The translations under genes and the position numbers were made by a program. The notes beneath the pieces were generated by a model that searched no databases, was not told where the DNA came from, and worked only from the letters and a program-made list of their open reading frames with translations. Of a DNA stretch of 64,000 bases, positions 44,430-56,081 are shown piece by piece. Within the stretch, counting starts at the first letter, position 1. Every line of letters starts with the position of its first letter. This stretch comes from Clarireedia homoeocarpa (Eukaryota > Ascomycota > Leotiomycetes > Helotiales > Rutstroemiaceae): NCBI GenBank assembly GCA_001465935.1, contig LNKV01000029.1:205215-269214 (forward strand). Reading direction: 5' to 3'.

Positions 44430-46759
44430 ATGGCGACACTCGATCCTCGCGATTCGCAACGAAGGGGCAGAAGTAAGAGTCCTGGCAGAGAGCGTTCAAT
44501 TTCTCGGTCTGGGTATGATGAGAGAGCTACCTCCAGAGGTAGATACAGAGATGCGAGCCCAAACCCTTCGGTGGGGTATACGCCTGAGGATGAGAAGGAA
44601 ACTGTTGTTGTCGAAAAGGACGAACACAGCTATACGGAACACGATAGAGAGATGGAAAGGAGGGGAATCGATTTGGCCTTTGGAGAGGATTATGCCGCTC
44701 GTACACCGACGAAAGTAAATGTTTATGGGAGACCACAAACACCTCCCTCAGCCACGAATTCAAGGTTCTCTGAGAGAAGCTCTACGTTCTATGACGAGCA
44801 ACAACGTGAACAGGAATGGGCGAGAGAAAGGGAAGCCAGAGAGAGGAGCTACAATGAGGAGAGGAAGCGCGAGAGATCATCTAGCTTCAATGTCTCTGCG
44901 GGGCTAGGCAAGCATAGCGTTTCCGGAGGCTTAACAATCAAGCATGATTCGCATTCTCATTTATCCAATCCCTCGAGTCCCGGTCCACTGAGTGCACGAT
45001 ATGCTACACCAGCAAGTCCAGTCTCGGGAGGCGGATACATGAGTCCGGAATACGGTAGAGGGGAACTTAGTCCCAAGTATGCTGAAACATCTCAGTGGAA
45101 ATACGCGAAAACGGACGAGAAAATCACGTATAATAAGACAACCAGAAGAGAAGATGTCTATCTGGGCTCCGAAAAAAGAACCGCTAGTCCACCACGGCAT
45201 CGGGACTCTTCTCCGGCTCGACACCATTCCCGTCATGCCAGTGCTAGTATGTCACACACTCGAACAAGTAGTACATATCTTAGTGCAGACAAAGTCGTCA
45301 CCGTTGGTCCAGGATCTCCTCGTCGTGACGCTTCTCCCGCAAGACTTGGTGATCGTCTAAATACTCTTACCATCAATACCGGTGCTCATCACGGCTCATC
45401 ACTCAGCGTTGCGAATGCTCCCGGTTCTCCACTTCTTGAGGCTTACAGAGGAACCTATCAATCCGTCTCCCCCATGCCTTCACCCATCATCAATGTCCTC
45501 CATTCTCCCATGACAGAAACCTTCTCTCCTCTCTCCCCATCAGACGATGAACGTCCCTTCCGTCGCACCGCCCGCTTCCACGACTCCGTCGATGAAGCCG
45601 CCACCCTCAGGGACGCACTCAAAGGCGACCATCCTCCCGATGTACACCCGCTAATCACCATTCTCCCCGGGCTCACGCACGACCAAATCCTCGATCTCCG
45701 CACCGAGTACAAAAAGATTGTCAAAACGGGCCACGAGCGCAAAGGTGTCAATATCGCTAAACACATCAAGCTGCGGCTCAAAGACGAAGACCCCAGTCTG
45801 ATGAAAGCATGTTATACGACGGCGCTCGGCCGCTGGGAAAGTGAAGCCTACTGGGCGAACTTCTGGTACCAGGGAGAGAAATCCAGACGCGAGTTGCTGA
45901 TTGAAAGTTTGATGGGCAGAACCAATAAAGAGATTCGTGCGATCAAGGAGGGGTTTAGTGATAAGAAGTATAAGGATTCGTTGGAGAAATGCATGCGTAC
46001 GGAATTGAAGGAGGATAAGTTTAAGAAGGCGGTGTTGTTGGTGCTGGAGGAGAGACGTATGGAGGAGAGTCGCAAGTTGGATGAGGAGTTGATAAGGGAG
46101 GATATTAGGAGCTTGGAGAAGGCTGTCAGTAGTGAGAGGGGCGGTGAGTCGAGAATGATTGAGATTGTGTGTTTGAGGAGTGATGGACATTTGAGGGAGG
46201 TGTTGAGGGGATATGAGCAGATGTATGGAGGCAGAAACTTTACTAGGGAGATGCTGAAGAAGAGTGGGAATTTAGTGGTATGTTTTTTTTCCCCCGTTGT
46301 TACTTTTCACCTTTCTATTTGTTGTTCCCTCTCAGCTCCTATTTCTGAATATACCTCCATGCCCTGGGTTTTCTTCTCGTTTGTCTTATTTTCGACCCTT
46401 CCCTCTCTCTACCAATCTTTCCGCGATTTCGTACAACCGCACTAACTAAAATCCAGGGCGAACTTTTGGCCCACATCCTCAACGGCGTAATCAACAAGCC
46501 TGTCCGTGACGCCATCCTCGTGCACCACGCCCTCACGCTCTCCAAGCCAGATCCGCTCCGCACAGAGCTGTTGATCAGTCGCCTGGTGCGGTACCATTGG
46601 GATCGCAGACATCTCGAGAAGATTAAATTGGAGTATCGCGATAGATATAGGGTGGAGATGATGGATGATGTGAGGGAGGCGACGAGGGGGGATTTGGGGG
46701 TTTTCTTGCAGGGGTTGTGTTTGAGGAGGGTGGAGGATGAGGTTAGACTTGTGGGGTAG
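44430..46759 (+). CDS. fungal annexin-like protein (ANXC4-type)
   Basis: Two exons (44430-46277 and 46457-46759) give 716 aa. The first about 390 residues are low-complexity and charged, rich in Ser/Arg/Pro/Tyr with repeated SP and RDxSP motifs. A C-terminal annexin core follows with four-helix units: HDQILDLRTEYKKIV, GVNIAKHIKLRL, NKEIRAIKEGFSDKKYKDSL and LREVLRGYEQMYGGRN, ending RYHWDRRHLEKIKLEYRDRY. The canonical GxGT calcium loops are not obvious, so calcium binding may be weak or lost, as in other long fungal annexins. Membrane or phospholipid association is inferred. I preferred ATG 44430 to the upstream in-frame codon because it has good context and begins the charged region. Confidence 0.8.
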
Positions 46760-47541
46760 ATGGGATCAGGGGGTGAGAGGTAGAGGGGGGGTGAGGGGTA
46801 AAGAGAAGATGAGGGGGGGCGGGGGTGGGGGAGAAGGAGGAGTGGAAGGGGATGGAGAGGGAAATTTAGGGAGAGGCATGAGGAGGACAAGTAGGGGCAG
46901 GATACAATTCGGATAGTCAATGATTTTTGGATATTCAAGTGGTTGGTATAAATGGATGGATGAACAGATACGCAATTTTCCTTCTTTCTTTCTTTTTTTC
47001 TTTTTTTCTTTTTTTCTTTTTTTCTTTCTTTCTTTCTGGGGGTTTGGATGATATAGTAGGTGGTAGGACGATGATGATGATGATGGCGATTATGATTATT
47101 ATGATGAATGAACGAATAAATGAATGAACACTTGAAAATATATATTACGAGATTGAATATTCTTTGTAGTTTCATCAGTTTAGTGTCTTTCACGGGGGGG
47201 TTGTGCTAGGTAGTTGGTAGTTGGCAGTTGGCTGATAGAGATAGGAAAGGGGGAGAGAAAGGATAGAACGGAAGACGAAAGGACGAGATATGCAAGAAGA
47301 GAAGAGAGTTGAGAGGTAAGAGAAGGGAACGAAACGGGTCTCCCGAATCTCGACTAGACACAAGAGTAGAATTGAAGTTTATTGCAGTGCAGAACTAGAA
47401 TGAAGGAGTGAGTGAGTGAGTCAGTGAGGAGAGGAGGATATTCATTCATTCGTTCATTCTTGATAAGGTAAGGCACAGTAACAGTAATGAATGCATGCAT
47501 GCATGAAGCTTTTACAGTACAGCACGGGCACTCATCCATTC

Positions 47542-47544
<3 letters not shown>

Positions 47545-47572
<28 letters not shown>
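47545..47572. repeat. A28 homopolymer
   Basis: Uninterrupted run of 28 A on the plus strand. Confidence 0.95.
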
Positions 47573-47575
<3 letters not shown>

Positions 47576-47980
47576 TGTTTTGCTGATATGTAATTTAATG
47601 TATGGGAGGATGGATGGATATAAGAAAAGAAAAGAAAAGAAAAGAAAGTCTTCTGAAGCACACACACATCATGCATGGAATTAATCAATTGGAAGCTGGG
47701 AATTGGGGAACTCGAGTGAGCTTATTATGGGTAATGAATGAATGGTTCGTTCAAACATAATTTTAATATCTAACTTATCTCTGCGCTGCTTTATTATTCC
47801 ATTTTAGTAAAACGATCGGCTGGCTCTGTTGAGGAGATGGGATGGATGATTTGCTGATGTTTATGGATGGATGGATGGATGGATATCCATCCTACTGTAC
47901 TGTACAATTTTCGGTTGCGTCAAAATAGATAGAAAGATAGCGGAAGAAGTTGGGAATGATAGATAGATAGCATTGAAGAT

Positions 47981-48013
<33 letters not shown>
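47981..48013. repeat. (GTC)11 trinucleotide repeat
   Basis: Eleven perfect GTC copies in non-coding DNA. Confidence 0.95.
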
Positions 48014-48534
48014 TAGCTGGGGCTTTGGTTTTTCCCCGATTGGCTGTAGCTGTATACTGGGGTTCTTGCGTGTATTTGATTGAACTCGATGCTATTTGAA
48101 CTCGGTGCTTTTTTTATGAATGAATTGTTTGGTCTCGATGTTGGTATGAGGATATATAGATGTGTTGTTGATGGATGTCTACTAAGGTTGCTAGTATGAT
48201 GGAGGATTTGGGGATATAGCAGGATAGTGAGTGGAGTGTGCACAAATTTGGGAGGTGATTTGCTATCAGATGTACTTCTTTCAGATAGAGTCATTTGAAC
48301 TAAGCAAATATTTCGGTGCAAGAATTTCGGAAAGAAGGCTGAGAAGAAAAAGTTCCAAGCATGGAGCCGACGACAGCATTTCTCACATCACTTGAACATT
48401 CTGGGGTAAATAGCAACCAAATATAACTTTGCTGCTAGACTTTTCTTTTCACCAATCCAAATTTCTCCAAACACAACATCCAAGAACTATACACAGCAAG
48501 CCCCAGCCCACGCAGACACGTGCCTTTCTTTATC

Positions 48535-49548
48535 TTACAAGCATTGAGAATAATACGCATTGGCAGCTTGACAAGTATAAGGAGACTCGCAAACAGTACT
48601 ACCTGTGTAGCCGGTTCCTCCGCACTGACCCCAATGAGCAACGGTCGATCCAGAAGGGGCAGGAGAGGAGGGGGTTGAGGTCGTACCTGGGACTGAAGCG
48701 GTGGTCGAACCCGTAGGGGAAGTACCTGATGCGGCCAATTGAGAATTGATGAACGACAAGGCCTGTTGTCCATACTCGGTACCGTATCCTTGATGGGTGT
48801 TGGCATTGTTTCCATTGCAACAGTAGGGGTCGGCTGCGTCGCAGTACGACTTGATCTTGGAAGCGTTGGGGCAGCTGAAGCCGGCGGGGCGCGGGGCGAA
48901 CTAGGTGATTTCATGTTGGTATATATGTGGGTGGGGGAGGGAATATGTGGAACTTACACCAGAGGCTTGGCATGTGCCGACGTTGTATGGTAGACCGACA
49001 ATATGTCGTGGATCGCCCATGAAAATCGCAGCCTTGATCATGTTTACAGCCGCGGCGGAGAAAGTGACCCCATTATTGGCAAGTCCCTCATTGCTGTCGC
49101 CGCCGCCACAGAATGCATCGTCCATGATTTGACCGCCCTAGAAAGATTAGAAAATTGGCCACGGAGGACCAACATAGGAAATATATGGGAAGCTTACCTG
49201 TGAATAACCAACCAAGACGAGCTTGGTGTTGGGACATCTCGAATTGAATGAGTTGACAGCACTAGTAACAGCACTGACACCTTGCACCACTGAATTGGCG
49301 TAGCTGACTCCTCCACAAGATGATTGCCCACCGCAAGCTGGGTAGTTAATAGCTTCGGCGGTAGCATCTGAGTGGGCACCTAGAACCAAGTTCACCACCA
49401 CTCCAGCGGTACCGTAACCAGCTGGGGCTGTCGTCTCGCGAGCTCCGAAAACATGAATGTTTGGACAGCTTTGGCGTTTCTCTTCATCGAAAGCAGTCAC
49501 AACAGCGGCTCCGAGAAGGACGTAGGTGAATAGCTTGCTCAAAGACAT
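48535..49548 (-). CDS. CE5 acetylxylan esterase/cutinase-family enzyme with CBM1
   Basis: Three exons (49548-49198, 49137-48958, 48900-48535) give 298 aa. A signal peptide (LFTYVLLGAAVVTA) precedes a probable Kex2 site, EEKR, at residues 22-25. The alpha/beta-hydrolase core holds the nucleophile Ser in GYSQGG (split by intron 1), the catalytic Asp in YCDAADPYCC and His in NTHQGYG. A Ser/Thr/Pro/Gly linker leads to a C-terminal CBM1 cellulose-binding domain with its Cys/Trp/Tyr pattern (HWGQCGGTGYTGSTVC...YYSQCL). The order matches secreted acetylxylan esterases that deacetylate xylan, which usually carry CBM1; cutinases usually do not. Confidence 0.92.
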
Positions 49549-50763
49549 AATGAATGATGGAGAAGATGATGCAGATTAGAAGCTTGGAGATAAATCAAGC
49601 TGAATTCAAAGGAGTATTTAACCTTCATAGATATACTCCTTAATCTCCGTTTCACCGCTTGATATTATCCAGATGATGCTGTCGACAGTACCAAAGTTTC
49701 TAATGTTTTGTGGATCATCGTGCCTGGCCATACCATGACAGCGGGTATAATCCCCATCTGCCGTTTCGTTCCTTGTTTTCGATTTAGGCTGATTGAATGA
49801 TAGCCGCATGGGTATGAAATGAGCGATTCAATGCAAAACGAGGGGACAGCGAAAGATTTAGACGTCAGATTGATGTTCTCCATATTAATAGAATCGTCAA
49901 ATATAAGTTTAAAACAAAAGCTGTCAACAGCTGTCGATCAAATTGACGTATAGCCTAAGAATGCATGAGCTGAGAGAAACGACTAAGAAAGTTAATATTG
50001 CACGGATGGGTCGACACAAACGAATGGAATACCCTGTATCATCAATAGTACTGCAATTTCCAGCGTATCAAAAGCATGTGACCTCCCAAAGTTTTTACGG
50101 CAAAAGAAAAGCCTGCACCGAGCACCGCACCATCGTGAGGGAACTATCTGATCACGGGATATAGGGTTCCTTTCGGTTGGGCGGATGCACTTATACGGAA
50201 AGAAAGGATGAGGAGCTCTTTGATATATTCCTAGCCATTTGAGAGGAGGGCAAATATGTGTAGTCGCTTGGATAAGACATAAATGTCTCTACACTTCGCT
50301 TTGAAAGGTAGTGTGGTTCACTCCCTGCAGCGCCCATATGTACCCCGCAACTACCATGTTGTTGGATAATTCAAAGCCACGAGCTGGCATCCAATGAGCC
50401 AATAATGCTTATTATGACTGGCCGAATGAACATAAAAGAGAATACTTCCCATGCATGTAAACCACACAAGTTGAATCTGGGGGAAATGGCGTAGCACAAA
50501 AGCATTGGTATGCGCGTACACATACGGAGAGCGTGTCATAGAACTTATCGTTATCGATATCGGGCATATGGAAATGGATAGAGAAGACGGGGATAAATTG
50601 AGCCTGGTGAAATGATAAGTGGACGTAGACCAGATTATCCAACGGAGCAGGATATTCTTGTAAGACTACAAGTAAGCCCAAAGAAGCGATCGAGGAAGGG
50701 ACAGCATGCCATTGCCATACAGAGATGGCTAGATCTAGAAAAAGGGGGAAGGGGGAGGGGGAA

Positions 50764-50829
50764 GGGGAAACGACAGAACATACGAAGCAGAGGAAGGGGG
50801 AAACGACAGAACATACGAAGCAGAGGAGA
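50764..50829. repeat. 33-bp direct tandem repeat, 2 copies
   Basis: Copies begin at 50764 and 50797 (GGGGAAACGACAGAACATAC and on to GCAGAGGA). Confidence 0.93.
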
Positions 50830-51630
50830 GGTAAGCAAGGCCGGGCTCTCAACTTTCGTAGTCCCCAAACCCGACGGACCCGAAGGTCCCCCAACGCTGA
50901 GGGAAGACTCCTATTATAGATTGCAACAAAGTACCGGTACAAGTACCTTCGTACCCCCGTACTGATAGGTCGGATCCGCAAAACAAGCTCTTGTTCCTGG
51001 ATTATGGAGATCGGCCGTTTGCTTACTTCCGTACTCTTGATTCCTGCTAACGTTACTTGTACGAAGGTAATGCTGTCATTACTACCCTCCCTCCCACGTG
51101 CCTCGTCCACAACTCATATGAATGGCCTGAGGTTGCAAGGAGTTCATCTGTACTTTGTAATTCCAGGTCCAACTAGTCCAACTGGTGCAACTTGTTCAAC
51201 TGGTGCAGCTCCGTACAAATCGAGGGCCCAGCAGATTAGTGCAAAAGGAGGTGCCAAGCAGAGAACTAGCCATAGTGCGTTCAGGAGTAAACCAATAAAT
51301 CTTTCATGAATCCCAAGTTCTTGGAAAACAACTCGACAACAAATGGTGTCTTCTTGGGTACATATACTTGCTTCTATGGATTTCTATCGGCGCAAAGCAA
51401 AGCTTCGTTACGTGTTTTCGATTGTCTCGGAAAACAACGGAGCGAAAAACGTTTCCATTTCCGGGCTTGGGATGGCGGGGATGGCAGACTGGCAGACTGG
51501 CAGACTGGCAGACTGGCCAGCAGACTTTGGCTAGTTTCGATGTTTCCATTCGACGACGACCTTGGACTTGGACCTGGACCTGGACCTGGACCTGGACTTG
51601 GTTGACTAAACTGACAAAATGGCTCAGCAT

Positions 51631-51697
51631 GAGGGTTGAGGGTTGATGGTTGATGGTTGATGGTTAACGGTTAACGGTTAATGGTTAATGGTTACGC
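51631..51697. repeat. heptamer minisatellite (GGTTGAT/GGTTAAC)n
   Basis: About nine to ten degenerate seven-base units, changing gradually from GGGTTGA to GGTTGAT to GGTTAAC to GGTTAAT, ending at a CGCGTACGCGTAC palindrome. Confidence 0.9.
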
Positions 51698-53020
51698 GTA
51701 CGCGTACACACGTATTCTCCGAGCTCCGTGTTCCGTAGAACTCTCCCGTATTCCTCGCATTTCCTCGCATTTCCTCGCCCTTCCTCGCCCTTCCTCCCGG
51801 AAGTCCCGGAAACATCCATCTCCTCTGCTCAGTCGGCCTTCTTATGCTCCACGCGGCTCGGGAATAGTCCAAGTTTCCGCCCAGCCCGGGGTTTCTGTGC
51901 TGCATCGTGGTCAGTCGCTGGCTGTTGGCTGTCCTGTGCTCGTACCTTGCAGATATTGCAGATATTGCAGATATCGAGCCAGGAACCGGAAACAAAACAG
52001 GAACCGCATCAAAACCGGGTTGAACATCCTCCGTCGTGACATGACAAACATCTGATTCTGCAAAGCCAGAGTTACAGAATGCCGATACTTTACTCAATCC
52101 GGTAATCCTCTTGGTCCAGAAAGCGACAGAAAGCGACCGAATGCGATGGATTCTATTCGACGAGCTTGTTCTTTGCATCGCCACAACCTTGCCGCTCTTG
52201 AGAAAGGCCACTCACTCCTTGCCTCAAGATGTCACATTTCTCGTGTTCATTCGTGTTCATTGGAGCTGGCCAAAGATGGGTCGGTCGCATTGGTTGGCTT
52301 CGTATCGCCCTCTTTTTCCCCCTCTGACTCTGCTGTGACAAATCTTGCTACTTGTTACTTGTAACTTGTACTTACTGTCAGCCATCCAATACGAGATTTC
52401 TATCCAATCCGCCATTTCTATCCAATACGAGATTCCTTTAAATCGCTTCCCAGGAAAATTCCTTTCTTGACTCATTCTTTTTGAGCATCTTTTTGAGGAT
52501 ATTCAGGTACACACATTGATTTTCGTACAACTAAGCAAACTGCGGGGTTAACCTTTGCCGGAAACACTGACGACAGCCACACTCGACACCAACAGCTTTG
52601 CTTGCCTTTGCTTGCACCTCGAAACTTCGGACGAACGTGTTCTAGCATTGTTCGGGCATTGTTCTAGAATTGGAGGCGAGGGGATCTAACAGTTCCCATA
52701 CCATACTGCTGCATCGCATCATCTAACATTACACCCGTCGTGCGACGGGAATCGACTTTTGGAAGGATAATCTGGTGAGCACAACTTCATATGGCCTGCA
52801 CCGTCTTGTCTCGTCACATCTCATCTGCCGAGTTCCTGGCTGTTGTCCTACGAGCTTGCATAGTATCATCAAACTCAATTGACTGACTATATTGAACCAT
52901 CAGATCATCCCATTAGAGCATCCCATCATCCCATCCCATCCCATCCTATCCTCACCAATCAAGCACTGAAATATCTTCTCTCCAACACCCAACCAACTTA
53001 CCTCTCACTTCGTCGCAAAA

Positions 53021-53134
53021 ATGCAGACTGTTCCCATCGTCCTTCTCGTCTTGTTGGCCATCATCTTCCTAATTGGTCTATCGGCTTTAATCAACATTGG
53101 AATAAAAAGAGAAGGTGGATCGGTACCCGTCTAA
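53021..53134 (+). CDS. 37-aa membrane micropeptide
   Basis: A 38-codon frame (with stop) in good context (CGCAAAAATGC) follows a long CT-rich leader typical of an expressed fungal transcript. The product is one hydrophobic helix (VPIVLLVLLAIIFLIGLSAL, residues 4-23), then INIGIKREGGSVPV. It is an intact single exon with no competing longer frame. It may be a proteolipid-type regulator of a membrane protein or a small membrane subunit; no family is recognised. The similar-sized gene at 15887-16021 has the same topology but no clear sequence identity. Confidence 0.5.
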   Translation: MQTVPIVLLVLLAIIFLIGLSALINIGIKREGGSVPV

Positions 53135-54695
53135 GATGGCACGCTGTCGAATTTTCCGACGTCGCTGATGCATGATATGATTTCATGGTGGACCAACGGC
53201 CGCTAGGCCCTTTCTCCACCAAACGCGACGTCGACTTCCCCATTTCTTCTTTCACGATAAATGTTCTCAAAATGAATTTGGTTATTCCCATGGATGTAGG
53301 ATATGTCGGCGTATATGGTTAGATGATGGCGTATTTGGGAAATCTTGGTCTACGAATCTGTCGCGAGATCATACCCCCTCGATGCGGCAGGGATACATGT
53401 ATGATATCTGTTGGATGGATGCCGGCCTCTTGTAGCTCTACTTGTTTGATGCTGTCGGATGTATGGATATATGGGGGACTTGGAGATGATCTAATGATCT
53501 TCGTTAGTTATTGAGAGGAAAATGGGCTGCTTATTTAGCGGAGCATCAATCTATCGGGTATGGTTTTGGTATCTCTCCCATCTAGTTGTCCGAAATATTT
53601 TTGATTATCTAATGGCATAATATGTCGAGGAATACACACTTGTTGTCCCTACTACCATTCCATCCTTTTGTTTTGTTGCCTCTGTCATCGTTCCTTACAC
53701 AATGGCAGTTGTATGTTCGTTGGTAGGACTCTGGCTGGGCCAGATCGGCTCCTTTTCTTGCCGCGTGGGTGGCACCTTATCACCATCATGGAAACTCTCC
53801 ATGCTTGGGGTCACCACGAAGCAGTGGCTCTCCTATCTGTAATCACCGACATGATTTGTCTCTCCTACCGTCTTTTGATTCTTTCTATCCGTTCGTTGTC
53901 ATCCTCCGAGCACAGCTTACTTAGTCTCATTTTATTCCATACCAAGCTCTTGGGGATAATATAACCAAATCTGCTGCAGCACAGCTTGGATGATCAGTAG
54001 ATTACGCCGAGACCAGGACAAGCGTCTGGGAAGAAGGAGATGATCGAGGACTGTATAGCCTGCTTCAACTACTATGCTACCCGACGAGCCTCGAAGTTCC
54101 TGCACTGATTACTATATATTATATATGCATCAATTGCCTGGCTAACTTAAGTTGGTGGTTGAAAAGTCTTGACCATCCACCCATGGTGCGTGTCTATCTT
54201 TACAATCAGCGCTTTCAAGATGAAGAACGATACTGTTCTAATGAATTATCTTAACCAAGAACACACAGTCCCTCTAAAATGGGCTCACAAGCACAATGGT
54301 GCAATATAATCCCGTCGTCAGTATAGAGAGAGCCCCTTAAAAAGAAATAAGTAGACTTACCTAATCCAGGCACCTGAACTCGTAAAGCCGTATCGACATG
54401 CTACACGCCGACTTCTACCCAAGCTTCGGCTCTCGTGTTCTATTATCATATTCACTCGCGCATCCATCCGATCTTCTCGCCCTCTCTCCTCTTCCGTACC
54501 TTCCCACTCTCTCCATTTCATTCCCTTTCATTCCAATCCAGCTAGCCACAACCTCACTTTCCACATCGCATCCTCTCTCTCTCCCTCCCCTTCAAATATC
54601 CCAATAACCACCTCCTCTTACAAGTCAAAGAGAACAAACACACACCCCGCTTCGACGTGGTGGTGCACTCGTCGGAAGACCGGCCTATCTAGCGA
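53135..54695. other. intergenic, nothing recognised
   Basis: Probable 3' UTR of the micropeptide gene, then sequence with no supportable gene up to the tRNA. Confidence 0.4.
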
Positions 54696-54807
54696 GCTTG
54701 GTTGTAGTAGTGGTTAACTGGTCTGCTTCCCATACGGTGTCTATCCTCGCTCCTCGAGTTTAAGTGCAAGCAAGCAGAAGACGTGAGTTCGAACCTCACA
54801 CCAAGCA
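54696..54807 (+). tRNA. tRNA-Gly(CCC) with 40-nt intron
   Basis: Full cloverleaf. The acceptor stem GCTTGGT pairs with ACCAAGC (54800-54806). The D arm is TAGT-AGTGGTTA-ACTG. The anticodon stem TCTGC pairs with GCAGA, and the anticodon CCC lies at 54729-54731. The T arm is GTGAG-TTCGAAC-CTCAC, and the discriminator is A. An intron of about 40 nt (54733-54772) sits at the canonical 37/38 position. The internal A and B boxes are present. Confidence 0.9.
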
Positions 54808-56081
54808 TACTTTTAATTTTTGTTTTTGTTTTTTGTGGATGGATGGATGGATGGATGGATGGATGGATGTAATATAATATGGCCATGATCTTTTTAATTT
54901 CTTTTTCTGTTTGGATTTTGGGGCCAAAGTCGTGGAGGGAGGAAGATTAACATAGTTAGTGAATGAATATAGAGGGAGGTTTAGATAAGTGTAGATGGGG
55001 ATTTAGATGAATATCATAACATCACATCTCAGCAGACCCTCCCTCCGTCTGTTCATCCGTACTTGCAGTGACTGACTGATTTTGGTTCCATATTTGAGAA
55101 AAGCAACGGTCCGTCCCATCTTCCTTCTTCCCAGCGAAACTAAACTCATCACTTAGTAACATGAAGTAAGTTTATCTAGTCTGCTAACCCGGTCCCATCC
55201 ATCCACCCCCTCTCATTACTTGAACGCACAAATAAATAGTCACAGATGCTTGCTTGCTTGTTTGCTTGCAGTGAATGAGCTGCTACCACCGACATCTTAC
55301 TACTTAATATGTATGATATGTATGCATCCTCTCGCTCCTCCTCTGTAACCTTGAACTTGAACTTGTATTTGTACTTGCGCTCGCACTCGCCGCACCAATA
55401 TCAGCTTTTCCTTGACGACTCTTCTCTACGAGTACCATGTTCGTAAACTGCGGTTTTGACTTGCTTACCTGTTGCTCGGCTTGCTTCAGATGAAGGAAGT
55501 CAATCCATTCGGTCTGTGTATTATGCCGGCGGGTTTATACTCGCCTTTTCTCTGCTGCTGCCGCATCACTGCCACCTCCCGAACTTTTACTATCACCTCT
55601 TGGGTTTTTACTCCACGTGCTTAAAGCATGTGCACATTGGTATTCCAAAGGCCTGCCCGCAATACAGGGGGTTCTTTCCTGAACCTTCAAGCATTATCGT
55701 GACGATTCAGTCCAAATCGTTACATCAAATGCCTAACTTTATTATCAACCTTTTGATTACTATAAAGTTGCAATATCGTCGTGCTCTCTATATACTCAAG
55801 CTTAGGTATTGATATTATTCAAACAACGATGTCTATATAGTTCTATAAGGCGAGAATAAAGCGATATTGGAATCGAGGTGATGATTTTTCAGCTTAACAT
55901 CTAACCTACTTCCCACTACGATTATTATCACCTACAGTTATTAGTAATCAAGTGGCGCAGAGTCTCTCGTAGGATAAGGATTATACTCTCTACCACTGGG
56001 TCTAAGATTGCCATATTATTGCATCGATTATTCGAGAAGTGTATTTATATGTAAGATTATAGACGGAAAATCCGGCAACAG
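54808..56081. other. intergenic left of the RiPP cluster
   Basis: (GGAT)n microsatellite at 54837-54868. An open frame at 55456-55812 has no domain or splice support. The region marks the left edge of the recognisable cluster. Confidence 0.4.

Larger units (their letters stand above)
46760..48534. other. microsatellite-dense intergenic region
   Basis: About 1.8 kb between convergent genes. It contains a T/C-rich tract at 46978-47037, A28 at 47545-47572, AAAAG repeats around 47625-47647, (GGAT)n at 47863-47884 and (GTC)11 at 47981-48013. No gene is supported. Confidence 0.55.
49549..53020. other. 3.5-kb gene-free interval with minisatellites
   Basis: No protein gene is supported. It holds a 33-bp direct repeat (50764-50829), 8-bp repeats (51482-51517), 6-bp GGACCT repeats (51562-51602), heptamer GGTTGAT/GGTTAAC repeats (51631-51697) and 9-bp GCAGATATT repeats (51945-51976). 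The last several hundred bases are a pyrimidine-rich leader for the micropeptide at 53021. Confidence 0.5.

Noticed and set aside
50612..50965. Repetitive 117-aa plus-strand frame with a 33-bp direct repeat, considered as a possible second RiPP precursor
   Set aside because: No signal peptide; the frame is purine-rich low complexity and no modifying genes are nearby.
51631..51697. Interstitial telomere-like repeat
   Set aside because: The units (GGTTGAT/GGTTAAC) are not TTAGGG and drift internally; a minisatellite is the simpler reading.
55456..55812. 118-aa plus-strand frame near the RiPP cluster
   Set aside because: AT-rich, no signal peptide, core repeat, domain or splice support.
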